From NCBI GenBank assembly GCA_902783305.1, contig CACZQU010000091.1, positions 1 through 12,065 of the forward strand: DNA of 12,065 nt, in the 5' to 3' direction. The position numbers and the translations under genes are program-made. Each line of letters opens with the position of its first letter. Positions within the stretch are counted from its first letter, which is position 1. The notes below the pieces were generated by a model. It had not been told where the DNA came from and ran no database searches. It was given only the letters and a program-made list of their open reading frames with translations. Positions 1 to 6,976 of this stretch are shown here, in pieces. Source of the DNA: an uncultured Lachnospiraceae bacterium (lineage in GTDB: Bacteria > Bacillota > Clostridia > Lachnospirales > Lachnospiraceae).

Positions 1-692
1 ACCTCCGGATGCGCCCAGGCATCCGCACTGTCAAGCGACACATAAAACGGCAGATCTCCGATGATCTTGACCTTTTTGCCTGCCGCGTATGCATGAAGCT
101 TCCTCCACTGCCGGTCAAACTCATACTGCTGAAAGCACGTAAAGCCGATCTCAAGAGCAAGCTTCTCCCGGGCTTCCTTCAGCGCGGCCGCTTCCCGCTT
201 CTTTACCTCTTCCTCCCAGTCCTGCCAGGATACGCCGCCCTGATCCTTCTTGATCGCCGTAAACAGGGCATAATCCTCCAGCCAGAAGGCCTCCCTCCGG
301 CAGAACTGAGCATATTCCTCCTGAAGCTCTTCCTTTTCCCTGAACCGGTCATATGCCTTCCGCAGCACGGTATACCGGTTCTGATAGAGCGCTCCGTAGT
401 CGACCCGTTCCACGTCCGTTCCGAAATCGACGCCGTTCACATCGTCCGGGGTCAGCAGCCCCTCCTCGATCAGATCCTCCAGGGAAATGAAATACGGATT
501 CCCGGCAAACGCCGAAAAGGGCTGGTACGGAGAATCCCCGAACCCGGTCGGCCCGATGGGAAGAATCTGCCAGTAACCCTGACCGGACTGTTCCAGAAAA
601 TCCACAAACTCATAAGCTTCTTTGGAAAAGCTCCCGATGCCGAATTTTGACGGCAGGGAAAACACGGGAAACAAAATACCGCTTTCTCTCAT
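1..692 (-). CDS. malQ: 4-alpha-glucanotransferase (amylomaltase), 3' end cut by window edge
   Basis: This enzyme transfers alpha-1,4-glucan segments between maltodextrins and glucose in the cytoplasm, in maltose, starch or glycogen metabolism (GH77 family). About 230 N-terminal residues are visible, roughly half the usual 490-500. I translated them by hand: the protein begins MRESGILFPVFSLPSKFGIG. Family hallmarks follow: WQILPIGPTGFGDSPY (about residues 42-57), FAGNPYFIS (about 61-69) and KIIGDLPFYVSLDSADAWA near the window edge. The ATG at 690-692 has AGAAAGGA six bases upstream (699-706). It lies 113 bases downstream of the AI-2E family gene with no terminator or clear promoter between, so co-transcription is likely. 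The catalytic acidic residues lie outside the window, so activity cannot be judged. The family call is confident from the motifs. Confidence 0.93.
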   Translation of the reverse strand, partial: MRESGILFPVFSLPSKFGIGSFSKEAYEFVDFLEQSGQGYWQILPIGPTGFGDSPYQPFSAFAGNPYFISLEDLIEEGLLTPDDVNGVDFGTDVERVDYGALYQNRYTVLRKAYDRFREKEELQEEYAQFCRREAFWLEDYALFTAIKKDQGGVSWQDWEEEVKKREAAALKEAREKLALEIGFTCFQQYEFDRQWRKLHAYAAGKKVKIIGDLPFYVSLDSADAWAHPE

Positions 693-698
693 TTTATA

Positions 699-706
699 TC
701 CTTTCT
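699..706 (-). promoter_or_regulatory. Ribosome binding site of malQ
   Basis: Read on the minus strand this is AGAAAGGA, six bases before the ATG at 690-692. It fixes the malQ start, because the protein N-terminus from that ATG matches the family beginning. Confidence 0.7.
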
Positions 707-775
707 CTGTCTGATTCGTCGTTACTCTTCAGTCCTGCATAACAGAGCGGAAAAGTACCATAGCGCGGATTCCGG

Positions 776-919
776 CTCATCTCCATCATCTGATCCATCC
801 TTATCCTATGACAGTTCTTGATCCTCCGATACGCCATCATCCTCTGACAAGTCTTCATCGTCTGACATGTCTTCATCCTCTGACACGTCTCTATCGTCTG
901 ACACGTTTTCATCCTCTGA
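776..919 (-). repeat. 18-bp tandem repeat tract coding an acidic hexapeptide tail, crossing a stop codon
   Basis: Eight consecutive 18-base units start with TCAGAGGAT, TCAGACGAT or close variants on the minus strand. Six units (812-919) encode hexapeptides SEDENV, SDDRDV, SEDEDM, SDDEDL, SEDDGV and SEDQEL at the C-terminus of the AI-2E family protein. The seventh unit (794-811) reads TCATAGGAT, so the gene's stop codon TAG at 806-808 sits where the other units have GAG or GAC. The eighth unit (776-793) continues after the stop in the same frame. The repeat is therefore longer than the coding region that now uses it. Confidence 0.85.
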
Positions 920-2116
920 TCCGCAGTCATCCTCCATGGCTTTTTTCCAGAAGCTCTCTCCGCCCCGCCGCGCACGCCACTCCTCCAGGGCAGGAAGCAG
1001 ATAATCCCGGTACCCAAGACCGATGATCGCGGCAATCGGGATCGCCACCAGGATGCCGAGTACGCCAAGTACCCGTCCGCCGATGATGATGGAGGCCAGA
1101 ATCCATACGGAGGAAATTCCCAGCATGTTTCCAAACAGCTTCGGCTTGATCACATAACCGTCCACCGTCTGGAGGATCACCGTGAAGATCAGAAACGCCA
1201 GGGCATCCCAGGGATTGACCAGAACCAGAATGAGGGCTCCGATCGCCCCGCCTACGATAGGACCGAAGGTCGGAGCCAGATTGGTCAGGCAGATGACCAC
1301 AGAGATCAGAACCGCATATGGCATCTGCATGATGGTCATAAAAACCGCGTTGGCCACTCCGACGATCAGCGCATCCAGCAGCTCCGACTTGATAAACCTC
1401 ACGATAATATCATTGCATTGGGAAAGGAACTGAATCGTCTGCTCAAACATTCTCTGGCTGAGCACGGCTTTCCAGAACCGGTGATTGTTCTGCTGAAACG
1501 GAAATTTGTCAAAAAGGAAATAAAACGCCAGGATACAGGCAATGACAAAATTAAATATCCCTTTCCCCACGCTGAAGGACGTGTCAAGAATCCGGTTCGC
1601 GTTGGCTCCGATCACGTTGGTCAGGTTCTGGGCCATGTCGTTGAGGGTCTGTGTCGTCTCGGAAATATCAAAATTATGCTGCGCCGCAAACTCCCTCAGT
1701 CTGTCCAGGGCATCCCGGATCGTCGCACGGTATGTATCCATGTTTCCAAAGATCTTCACCACGCTGTCGATCATCTGCGGCACCAGTCCCACTACGACCA
1801 GCGTGACGATCAGGAGAAGCAGGATCAGCACCACGATCACCGAAACATTCCGGTTCAGTGCAGGGGACCTGATCCACCAGAACATTTTCTGCTGAAGCAT
1901 CTTCACCAGCGGGCTGAGGACATAAGCGATCACCAGTCCCATGAATACCGGGTACACAAAGTATCCCAGAGTCTTGAAGCCGCCCGCGATCCGGTCCATG
2001 TGGGTAATCACAACATAAAACAAAATACATACACAGCCTGCCGACACATACAGCAGCCAATGTTTTCGATAATTGACACCGGATTTCTGCACCGATTTCT
2101 CCACCGATTTCTCCAC
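806..2116 (-). CDS. AI-2E family transporter (UPF0118) with acidic repeat tail
   Basis: This is a polytopic inner-membrane protein of the AI-2E/UPF0118 family (PF01594). Members have been linked to autoinducer-2 export or Na+/H+ exchange, but the substrate of most, including this one, is unknown. Numbering from the chosen GTG gives 436 residues. Hydrophobic segments lie at about 19-38, 48-70, 90-114, 184-203, 247-275, 277-300, 305-321 and 335-368. A long polar stretch (about 115-183) sits between the third and fourth segments, as usual in the family. The motif PTFGPIVGG (282-290) and IKPKLFG (323-329) are typical. Residues 397-436 form an acidic six-residue repeat tail that the family does not usually carry. 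GTG at 2114-2116 is preferred because AAGGGGGAG precedes it. A longer TTG-initiated reading would begin inside the upstream terminator. A candidate promoter lies at 2187-2215, and malQ follows. Confidence 0.88.
   Translation of the reverse strand: MEKSVEKSVQKSGVNYRKHWLLYVSAGCVCILFYVVITHMDRIAGGFKTLGYFVYPVFMGLVIAYVLSPLVKMLQQKMFWWIRSPALNRNVSVIVVLILLLLIVTLVVVGLVPQMIDSVVKIFGNMDTYRATIRDALDRLREFAAQHNFDISETTQTLNDMAQNLTNVIGANANRILDTSFSVGKGIFNFVIACILAFYFLFDKFPFQQNNHRFWKAVLSQRMFEQTIQFLSQCNDIIVRFIKSELLDALIVGVANAVFMTIMQMPYAVLISVVICLTNLAPTFGPIVGGAIGALILVLVNPWDALAFLIFTVILQTVDGYVIKPKLFGNMLGISSVWILASIIIGGRVLGVLGILVAIPIAAIIGLGYRDYLLPALEEWRARRGGESFWKKAMEDDCGSEDENVSDDRDVSEDEDMSDDEDLSEDDGVSEDQELS
2081..2116 (-). 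repeat. Three 12-bp direct repeats at the start of the AI-2E family gene
   Basis: Three in-frame units read GTGGAGAAATCG, GTGGAGAAATCG and GTGCAGAAATCC on the minus strand, encoding VEKS-VEKS-VQKS. Each begins with GTG, a possible start codon, so the exact initiation site is open. The first GTG has the best spacing from the ribosome binding site. Confidence 0.8.
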
Positions 2117-2122
2117 CGGTCT

Positions 2123-2131
2123 CTCCCCCTT
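2123..2131 (-). promoter_or_regulatory. Ribosome binding site of the AI-2E family gene
   Basis: The minus strand reads AAGGGGGAG, six bases before the GTG at 2114-2116. It decides for the GTG start over a start further upstream, which would translate the terminator and promoter. Confidence 0.65.
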
Positions 2132-2186
2132 ATCAATACATGAACGGGTTAATACGTTTCGTTGCCCGTCAGGCAGTCTGAGGATT

Positions 2187-2215
2187 ATTATACTGAAAAA
2201 GCCCTTTGCTTTCAA
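2187..2215 (-). promoter_or_regulatory. Strong sigma-A type promoter for the AI-2E family gene and malQ
   Basis: On the minus strand the -35 box TTGAAA (2210-2215) and -10 box TATAAT (2187-2192) are separated by exactly 17 bases. The -10 is a perfect consensus and the -35 matches four of six positions. The expected start of transcription is near 2179-2181, giving a leader of about 63 bases before the GTG start. The -35 box and spacer overlap the 3' stem and T-run of the upstream terminator. Confidence 0.75.
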
Positions 2216-2245
2216 CAGCAAATACCAGCTGTCCCGGCAAAGGGC
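2196..2245 (-). terminator. Rho-independent terminator of the uxaB-uxaC-uxaA operon
   Basis: The minus strand has a perfect 9-bp outer stem, GCCCTTTGC (2237-2245) pairing with GCAAAGGGC (2201-2209). Inside it is a 5-bp stem, ACAGC (2228-2232) with GCTGT (2215-2219), around an 8-base loop. Five T residues (2196-2200) follow at once. It lies about 107 bases after the uxaA stop, where a terminator of that operon is expected. Confidence 0.82.
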
Positions 2246-2257
2246 ATGGAATGGCTG

Positions 2258-2311
2258 CTATTCACGGCTTAACCGTAAAGCCACGCGCGGGGAAGGTCAG
2301 ACTGTGAATAG
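2258..2311. repeat. 8-bp inverted repeat with an inner hairpin downstream of uxaA
   Basis: CTATTCAC (2258-2265) and GTGAATAG (2304-2311) are perfect inverted copies. Between them GGCTT (2266-2270) pairs with AAGCC (2278-2282). The uxaA 3' untranslated RNA would carry this structure ahead of the terminator. No T-run follows, so it is not itself a terminator. It could be a small interspersed palindrome or an RNA-stabilising structure; its role is unknown. Confidence 0.5.
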
Positions 2312-2352
2312 TAACATAAAATGTGATGATTAACCGTCCATCTCCGGAATTC

Positions 2353-3834
2353 TCACAGGACAACCCCGTCCTTGAAGATGGAAATATCCCGGTATCCTTT
2401 TTTCTCCGACCAGGTCTGCTCTCCGGAAGCGATCTTCAGAACCTTCTCATAAAGCCTGTCGGCGGCAGCGGGAATGCTTTCTCCTTCCGCGACCGTCCCG
2501 GCATTGAAATCGATCCATCCGTGCTTTTTCTCAAACAGAGCCGTATTCGTAGCGATCTTTACGGTTGGTGCCGGGGCGCCGAACGGTGTCCCCCTGCCGG
2601 TGGTGAAAAGCACCATATGGCATCCGCTGGCCGTCAGGGCTGTTGCGGAGACCAGATCATTGCCGGGACCATAAAGCATATTGAGGCCCTTCGTGTGCAC
2701 CTGATCTGCGTAATTCAGCACGTCCATGATCGGCGCGCTTCCGCCCTTCTGGACACAGCCGCAGCTTTTGTCCTCCAGGGTGGTGATGCCGCCCTGCTTG
2801 TTGCCCGGGCTGGGATTGTCATAGACTACTTCGTTATGGCTGATGAAATAGTGCTTGAAGCCGTTGAGCATGTGGACGGCCTTGTCAAACACCTCTTCGC
2901 TTGCGCAGCGGTTCATCAGCATGCCTTCCGCGCCAAACATCTCCGGAACCTCCGTCAGGATCGTCGTGCCGCCCTGGGCACACAGCTTGTCGCTGAAGGC
3001 TCCCACCGTAGGATTGGCGGTGATGCCGGACAGTCCGTCCGACCCGCCGCATTTCATTCCGATCACCAGCTCCGACGCGCTGATGGGTTCTCTTGCAAAC
3101 TGAGAAGCATAGGCCGCGCATTCCTTCAGCAGCGCGGCTCCCGCTTCGAATTCGTCGTCCACCTCCTGGCAGGTCAGGAAGCGGATCCTCTCCTGGTCAA
3201 AATCTCCCAGCTCGGCAAGGAACTGCTCATGGGTCAGATTCTCACATCCCAGACCCACGACAAGCACCGCGCCGGCATTGGGATGATTGGCCAGAGCGGC
3301 CAGAAGCTTTCTCGTCTGGGCGTGATCCGCTCCGGTCTGAGAGCAGCCGAAGGGATGATTGAAGGCATAAATCCCGTCGATGCTTCCCTGTACCAGATCC
3401 TGATTCTCCTGTGCCAGCTGCTTCACCACACCGTTCACACATCCTACGGTAGGGATGATCCAGATCTCATTGCGGATCGCCGCCCTTCCGTCCTTCCTGC
3501 GGTATCCCTGGAAGGTGCCGGCCTCCTGCGCGGGCAGGGGACGGACATCCGGATGATAAGTATACTCGATCTCACCCTCCAGGTTTGTCCTGATATTGTG
3601 GGTGTGCAGCCAGCTTCCTTTCTTTACGTCCGCGGTGGTGTGTCCGATAGGAAAACCATACTTGACGACGTACTCTCCCTCCGCCAGATCCGAAAGGGCG
3701 ATCTTATGGCCCTGAGGAATCGGCTCCGCCGCTGTGACCGACACATCGCCAAAGGAGAAGCTCTCTCCCTGCCCGATGGGGGCAAGGGCGACCGCGACAT
3801 TGTCTTTCTCGTTGATACGGATCATTTTTTCCAT
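2353..3834 (-). CDS. uxaA: Altronate dehydratase
   Basis: It removes water from D-altronate to give 2-keto-3-deoxygluconate (KDG), a metal-dependent cytoplasmic step of galacturonate catabolism. The 493-residue length matches the full two-domain enzyme (about 495 in E. coli). An N-terminal SAF-type domain spans roughly residues 5-80, ending HTHNIRTN (77-84). The catalytic UxaA domain begins at GYRRKDGRAAIRNE (110-123) and includes IPTVGCVNG (127-135), FNHPFGCSQTG (158-168) and GMKCGGSDGLSG (259-270). The conserved cysteines in these motifs are candidate metal ligands. The ATG at 3832-3834 follows AGGAG by six bases, and the gene starts 15 bases after the uxaC stop. It is the last gene of the operon and is followed by the terminator at 2196-2245. 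Nothing is broken. The related D-galactarate dehydratase shares the fold, but the neighbours favour altronate. Confidence 0.93.
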   Translation of the reverse strand: MEKMIRINEKDNVAVALAPIGQGESFSFGDVSVTAAEPIPQGHKIALSDLAEGEYVVKYGFPIGHTTADVKKGSWLHTHNIRTNLEGEIEYTYHPDVRPLPAQEAGTFQGYRRKDGRAAIRNEIWIIPTVGCVNGVVKQLAQENQDLVQGSIDGIYAFNHPFGCSQTGADHAQTRKLLAALANHPNAGAVLVVGLGCENLTHEQFLAELGDFDQERIRFLTCQEVDDEFEAGAALLKECAAYASQFAREPISASELVIGMKCGGSDGLSGITANPTVGAFSDKLCAQGGTTILTEVPEMFGAEGMLMNRCASEEVFDKAVHMLNGFKHYFISHNEVVYDNPSPGNKQGGITTLEDKSCGCVQKGGSAPIMDVLNYADQVHTKGLNMLYGPGNDLVSATALTASGCHMVLFTTGRGTPFGAPAPTVKIATNTALFEKKHGWIDFNAGTVAEGESIPAAADRLYEKVLKIASGEQTWSEKKGYRDISIFKDGVVL

Positions 3835-3849
3835 GACATACTCCTACGC

Positions 3850-5268
3850 TCAGACGGTTTCCAGATCAAATCCGAAATATTTCACCGCGTTGTTATAGCA
3901 GATTCCCTTGACGATCTTCTCCAGAGCCACCTGATCGTCCGGATATTCTCCGTTCTCAACCCAGCCGCCGATCAATGCGCACATCACGCGGCGGAAATAT
4001 TCATGCCGGGTATAGGACAAAAAGCTCCGGGAGTCCGTCAGCATCCCGACAAAGCCGGCCAGATAGCCAAGGTTTGCCAGAGAGATCATCTGATCCGTCA
4101 TTCCGACCTTGTGATCATTGAACCACCATGCGCTGCCCTGCTGGATTTTGGCGGTTGCCGTGCTGTCCTGGAAATTGCCGAGGATCGTCCCGATGGAGGA
4201 ATTGTCGTTGGGATTGAGGGAGTAGAGAATGGTCTTCGGCAGCTCATCGCTCTTGTTGAGGGAATTCAGGAAATCCGCCATCTCGGAGCTCGGGGCATAG
4301 TTGTTGATGCAGTCAAAGCCGGTATCCGGTCCGAGCTTTTTGTACATCGGGGTATTGTTGTCCCTCTTGCAGCCATAGTGAAGCTGCATCACCCATCCGC
4401 GGCGGTGATATTCTCTTCCCACCATCTGCATGAAAGCGGTCTTGAACTGCATCTCCTCGGCGCGGGTAATCGTGCCGCCGCCAAGACGCTTCGCAAAAAT
4501 CGCTTCCAGCTCATCCTCACTTGCCGGAGCATACATGACATATTCCAGCGCATGGTCGGACACGCTGCAGCCTCTCGCGGCAAAATAATCCATACGGACC
4601 TTCAGGGCTTCGGCCAGAGTCCGGAAGCTGTCGATTCTGACACCGCTCACCTCAGAGAGCTTCGCCAGGTAATCCAGATACTCGGGCTTCTCCAGGTTCA
4701 TGGCCTTGTCCGGACGCCATGCCGGAAGGACCTGAACCTCAAACGTATCGTCCGCCGCGATTTTCTCATGGTATTCCAGCGTGTCCACCGGGTCGTCGGT
4801 GGTGCAGATCAAGGTCACGCCGGACTGGCGGATCAGCCCGCGGACCGTCATCCCCGGGTCGTTCTGAAGCTTGTCGTTGCACAGGCTCCAGACCTCTTCC
4901 GCTGTCCTGCCGTTCAGATATCCCTTGTAGCCGAAGAAGCGTTTCAGCTCCAGATGGCTCCAGTGATACAGCGGGTTTCCAATACCCATCTCGATCGTCT
5001 CGGCCCATTTTTGGAATTTTTCCCTGTCGGAGGCATCTCCGGTGATGTATTTCTCGTCCACACCGGCAGAGCGCATCAGACGCCATTTGTAATGGTCGCC
5101 GCCCAGCCATACCTGGGTGATGTTCTCAAACCGGCGGTCTTCAAAGATTTCCTTAGGATTGATATGGCAGTGATAATCCAGAATCGGCATATGCTCCGCA
5201 TAATCGTGATAGATCTGCTGCGCCGCCGGAGTGCTGAGCAGGAATTCCTCATCCATGAATGCTTTCAT
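3850..5268 (-). CDS. uxaC: Uronate isomerase (glucuronate/galacturonate isomerase)
   Basis: It interconverts D-galacturonate and D-tagaturonate, and D-glucuronate and D-fructuronate, the first cytoplasmic step of hexuronate use. The protein is 472 residues, normal for this member of the amidohydrolase superfamily (TIM barrel). The metal-site motif LDYHCHINP lies at 30-38, with the HxH pair at H33 and H35, and TTDDP at about 156-160. The N-terminus KAFMDEEFLLSTPAAQQIYHDYA is typical of the family. I place the start at ATG 5266-5268, because AAGGAG (5275-5280) precedes it by six bases. A longer reading from an upstream TTG would add ten residues and overlap the uxaB stop, and has no such support. 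It sits 26 bases after uxaB and 15 before uxaA, so the three are one transcript. Confidence 0.95.
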   Translation of the reverse strand: MKAFMDEEFLLSTPAAQQIYHDYAEHMPILDYHCHINPKEIFEDRRFENITQVWLGGDHYKWRLMRSAGVDEKYITGDASDREKFQKWAETIEMGIGNPLYHWSHLELKRFFGYKGYLNGRTAEEVWSLCNDKLQNDPGMTVRGLIRQSGVTLICTTDDPVDTLEYHEKIAADDTFEVQVLPAWRPDKAMNLEKPEYLDYLAKLSEVSGVRIDSFRTLAEALKVRMDYFAARGCSVSDHALEYVMYAPASEDELEAIFAKRLGGGTITRAEEMQFKTAFMQMVGREYHRRGWVMQLHYGCKRDNNTPMYKKLGPDTGFDCINNYAPSSEMADFLNSLNKSDELPKTILYSLNPNDNSSIGTILGNFQDSTATAKIQQGSAWWFNDHKVGMTDQMISLANLGYLAGFVGMLTDSRSFLSYTRHEYFRRVMCALIGGWVENGEYPDDQVALEKIVKGICYNNAVKYFGFDLETV

Positions 5269-5274
5269 TCTAAT

Positions 5275-5280
5275 CTCCTT
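5275..5280 (-). promoter_or_regulatory. Ribosome binding site of uxaC
   Basis: AAGGAG on the minus strand, six bases before the ATG at 5266-5268. It selects this ATG over the in-frame TTG at 5296-5298. Confidence 0.75.
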
Positions 5281-5294
5281 TCCTTCCGGACTTT

Positions 5295-6785
5295 TCAAAG
5301 ACAGGAAGCATATGCTGCCTTCGCGCCCTTCTCACGGATCATTTTCAGTCCGTCCACGACCGCTTTTTCCAGTCCGTCGATCTTCGTCAGATCCTGATCC
5401 CACATCTGCTCATTGGTCAGGACCGCGTGAACCAGATCCTCGGGGCTGTCGGCGCGATGGTCATAGAAAAAGTCAAGTGCCCAGGCATCATCCGAAATCG
5501 TATACTCATTTCCGGAGGGACGTCTGCAGACCAGACCGCTGTCCGTGCGGGCCTGAATATCGCTGGAATAGAACGCGATATACGCAGCCAGAGACATGGT
5601 CAGGCACTTCGGAAGCTTTCCTTCCTTCTCGATATAGGACAGGAAGGAGGGCATATTCCTCGCTTTCCACTTGGAGGTGGAATTCAGGCTGATGCTCATC
5701 AGCTCATGATTGACGAAAGGATTGTTGAAGCGGTCCTCAACCGCGGCGGCAAACTCGTCGAGATCCTTTTTGTCCAGCGGCAGGGTCGGGATGATCTCTT
5801 CATTCAGCATCTTGTTCATGAAGCCCTTGACGGTATCGTCGTGCATGCAGTCACGTACGATGTCAAAGCCTGCCAGATACGCTCCCAGGACAAAGCCGGT
5901 ATGGGCTCCGTTCAGGATGCGGACCTTCCTCTTCTTATAAGGAGTGACATCCGGAACCACATGGACATTCAGGCCGGCCTTTTTAAACGGAAGGCGGTCC
6001 TCGAGCTCAGCCGGCCCTTCGATGATCCATACCCCGAAGCACTCGCCGACGTCCGTCAGGTCGTCCAGGTAGCCATTCGCCTCGTCCAGGGCGGCCTTTT
6101 CCTGAGGATCACGGATCCTGCCCGGAACGATTCTGTCTACCAGGGTCGAGCAGAAGATGCAGCTGTCGCAATAGGCCTTGAACTCATCGGACAGTCCCCA
6201 CTGTTCAATATACTGACCGACGCATTTGCGCAGCTCTTTGCCGTTGTTGTCGATCAGCTCGCAGGAAAGGATGACAAGCGGAGCTTTTCCGGCCTTGAAG
6301 CGGGCATACAGCACCTGGGTCAGCTTGGCCGGGAAGGAGGACGGAGGACAATCCTCCAGCTTGCAGGAAGGATCATAGACGATTCCCGCTTCCGTCGTAT
6401 TGGAAACGATGTACTCCAGGTCATCGGAGACAGCGACTTCCATCATCTTGTCATAGTCTTCCTTCACATAAGGATTCATCGCGCGGCTGCAGGAAGAGAT
6501 GACACGCTTTTCATCCACCTTCTGCCCCTTCTCGGAGCCCCTTAAATACAGGGTGTACAGTCCCTCCTGCGCATTGATCATTTCAGAAAGGCCGGACGGG
6601 ATCGGCTGCAGAAGGACAATCTTGCCGTTCCATCCCGCTTTTTCATTTGCGACATCAAACCAATAGTCCACAAAAGCCCGAAGGAAATTTCCTTCCCCGT
6701 ACTGCAGAACCTTTTCCGGAGCATCCTTAAGGATATATCCGTCATATCCGGTTTTTTCCAGAACTGCATAATTCAGTTTCTCCAT
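5295..6785 (-). CDS. uxaB: Tagaturonate reductase (altronate oxidoreductase)
   Basis: It reduces D-tagaturonate to D-altronate with NADH. It belongs to the polyol-specific long-chain (mannitol) dehydrogenase family, and its 496 residues are a normal length. The N-terminal nucleotide-binding part carries VLQYGEGNFLRAFVDYW (26-42), followed by SNTTEAG (128-134). CSTLVDRIVPG is at 212-222. The catalytic triad pattern of the family, K-x4-N-x2-H, is intact at K287, N292 and H295 (KVRILNGAHTG). Fructuronate reductase UxuB and mannitol dehydrogenases are relatives. The YGEGNFLR start and the uxaC/uxaA neighbours favour UxaB. The ATG at 6783-6785 has AGGAGG about 11 bases upstream, a slightly long spacing. 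It is the first gene of the operon, with a structured leader upstream. Confidence 0.92.
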   Translation of the reverse strand: MEKLNYAVLEKTGYDGYILKDAPEKVLQYGEGNFLRAFVDYWFDVANEKAGWNGKIVLLQPIPSGLSEMINAQEGLYTLYLRGSEKGQKVDEKRVISSCSRAMNPYVKEDYDKMMEVAVSDDLEYIVSNTTEAGIVYDPSCKLEDCPPSSFPAKLTQVLYARFKAGKAPLVILSCELIDNNGKELRKCVGQYIEQWGLSDEFKAYCDSCIFCSTLVDRIVPGRIRDPQEKAALDEANGYLDDLTDVGECFGVWIIEGPAELEDRLPFKKAGLNVHVVPDVTPYKKRKVRILNGAHTGFVLGAYLAGFDIVRDCMHDDTVKGFMNKMLNEEIIPTLPLDKKDLDEFAAAVEDRFNNPFVNHELMSISLNSTSKWKARNMPSFLSYIEKEGKLPKCLTMSLAAYIAFYSSDIQARTDSGLVCRRPSGNEYTISDDAWALDFFYDHRADSPEDLVHAVLTNEQMWDQDLTKIDGLEKAVVDGLKMIREKGAKAAYASCL

Positions 6786-6850
6786 GCCGTTTTATTCCTC
6801 CTTTTCACCTGTGCGCTTCTGCCAGAAGCTCTGATCAGAATCAGATTCGC

Positions 6851-6916
6851 CGGCTGTTCATTCTGACGGAAAGCTCACGCCTTTTTTCCGGCAGCAGCCT
6901 GCAAATTGAACAGCCG
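6851..6916. repeat. 10-bp perfect inverted repeat in the uxaB leader
   Basis: CGGCTGTTCA (6851-6860) and TGAACAGCCG (6907-6916) are exact inverted copies enclosing 46 bases. In the uxaB transcript the 5' arm would begin only a few bases after the predicted start. No T-run follows the 3' arm, so it is not a simple terminator. Confidence 0.7.
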
Positions 6917-6927
6917 CAAGTACTTCT

Positions 6928-6957
6928 ATAATAGCATGTAACAGTAAAATCATGCAA
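6928..6957 (-). promoter_or_regulatory. Candidate promoter of uxaB-uxaC-uxaA
   Basis: The minus strand has TTGCAT (6952-6957), an 18-base spacer and TATTAT (6928-6933). TG stands one base before the -10, an extended -10 feature. The -35 is weak, as expected for a regulated promoter. The region has other AT-rich -10 look-alikes, so this choice is tentative. Confidence 0.45.
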
Positions 6958-6976
6958 TTATAATATTACGAATGCG

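Larger units (their letters stand above)
6786..6976 (-). promoter_or_regulatory. Leader and upstream region of the hexuronate operon
   Basis: This 191-base stretch between truA and uxaB has no gene. It contains the candidate promoter (6928-6957), a 10-bp inverted repeat (6851-6916), a small palindrome TCTGATCAGA (6830-6839) and a short hairpin (GCTTCT/AGAAGC, 6815-6829, 3-base loop). AAGTACTT, an 8-base palindrome at 6918-6925, covers the expected transcription start and could be an operator. There is no clear terminator for truA. The signals suggest controlled expression of the uxa genes, but no known riboswitch or operator class was recognised. Confidence 0.5.

Noticed and set aside
9..650. 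213-codon plus-strand frame opposite malQ
   Set aside because: Same antisense-register effect; the minus strand gives an unmistakable MalQ N-terminus with a ribosome binding site.
694..1134. 146-codon minus-strand frame rich in repeated K-T-C-Q
   Set aside because: It is the shifted-frame reading of the 18-bp repeat and the AI-2E family gene; the membrane protein frame is the real one.
2117..2221. A 35-residue longer N-terminus of the AI-2E family protein
   Set aside because: It would start at TTG inside the terminator hairpin and translate the promoter; the GTG at 2114-2116 has a good ribosome binding site.
2320..2345. Possible third copy of the GGGACGGTT element (GATTAACCGTCC near 2328-2339)
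   Set aside because: Only a short core resembles it; the arms, centre and GTGAGTCA ends are missing, so chance similarity is likely.
2323..5397. A 1024-codon open frame on the plus strand, opposite uxaA and uxaC
   Set aside because: It runs in exact antisense register to both genes, so it stays open simply because uxaA and uxaC avoid TTA, CTA and TCA codons. Its predicted product has no recognisable domain and no good start context, while the minus strand encodes two intact enzymes.
6906..6932. Plus-strand promoter TTGAAC/TATAAT in the uxaB leader
   Set aside because: The spacing is only 15 bases and there is no plus-strand gene to the right; truA and its neighbours are all on the minus strand.
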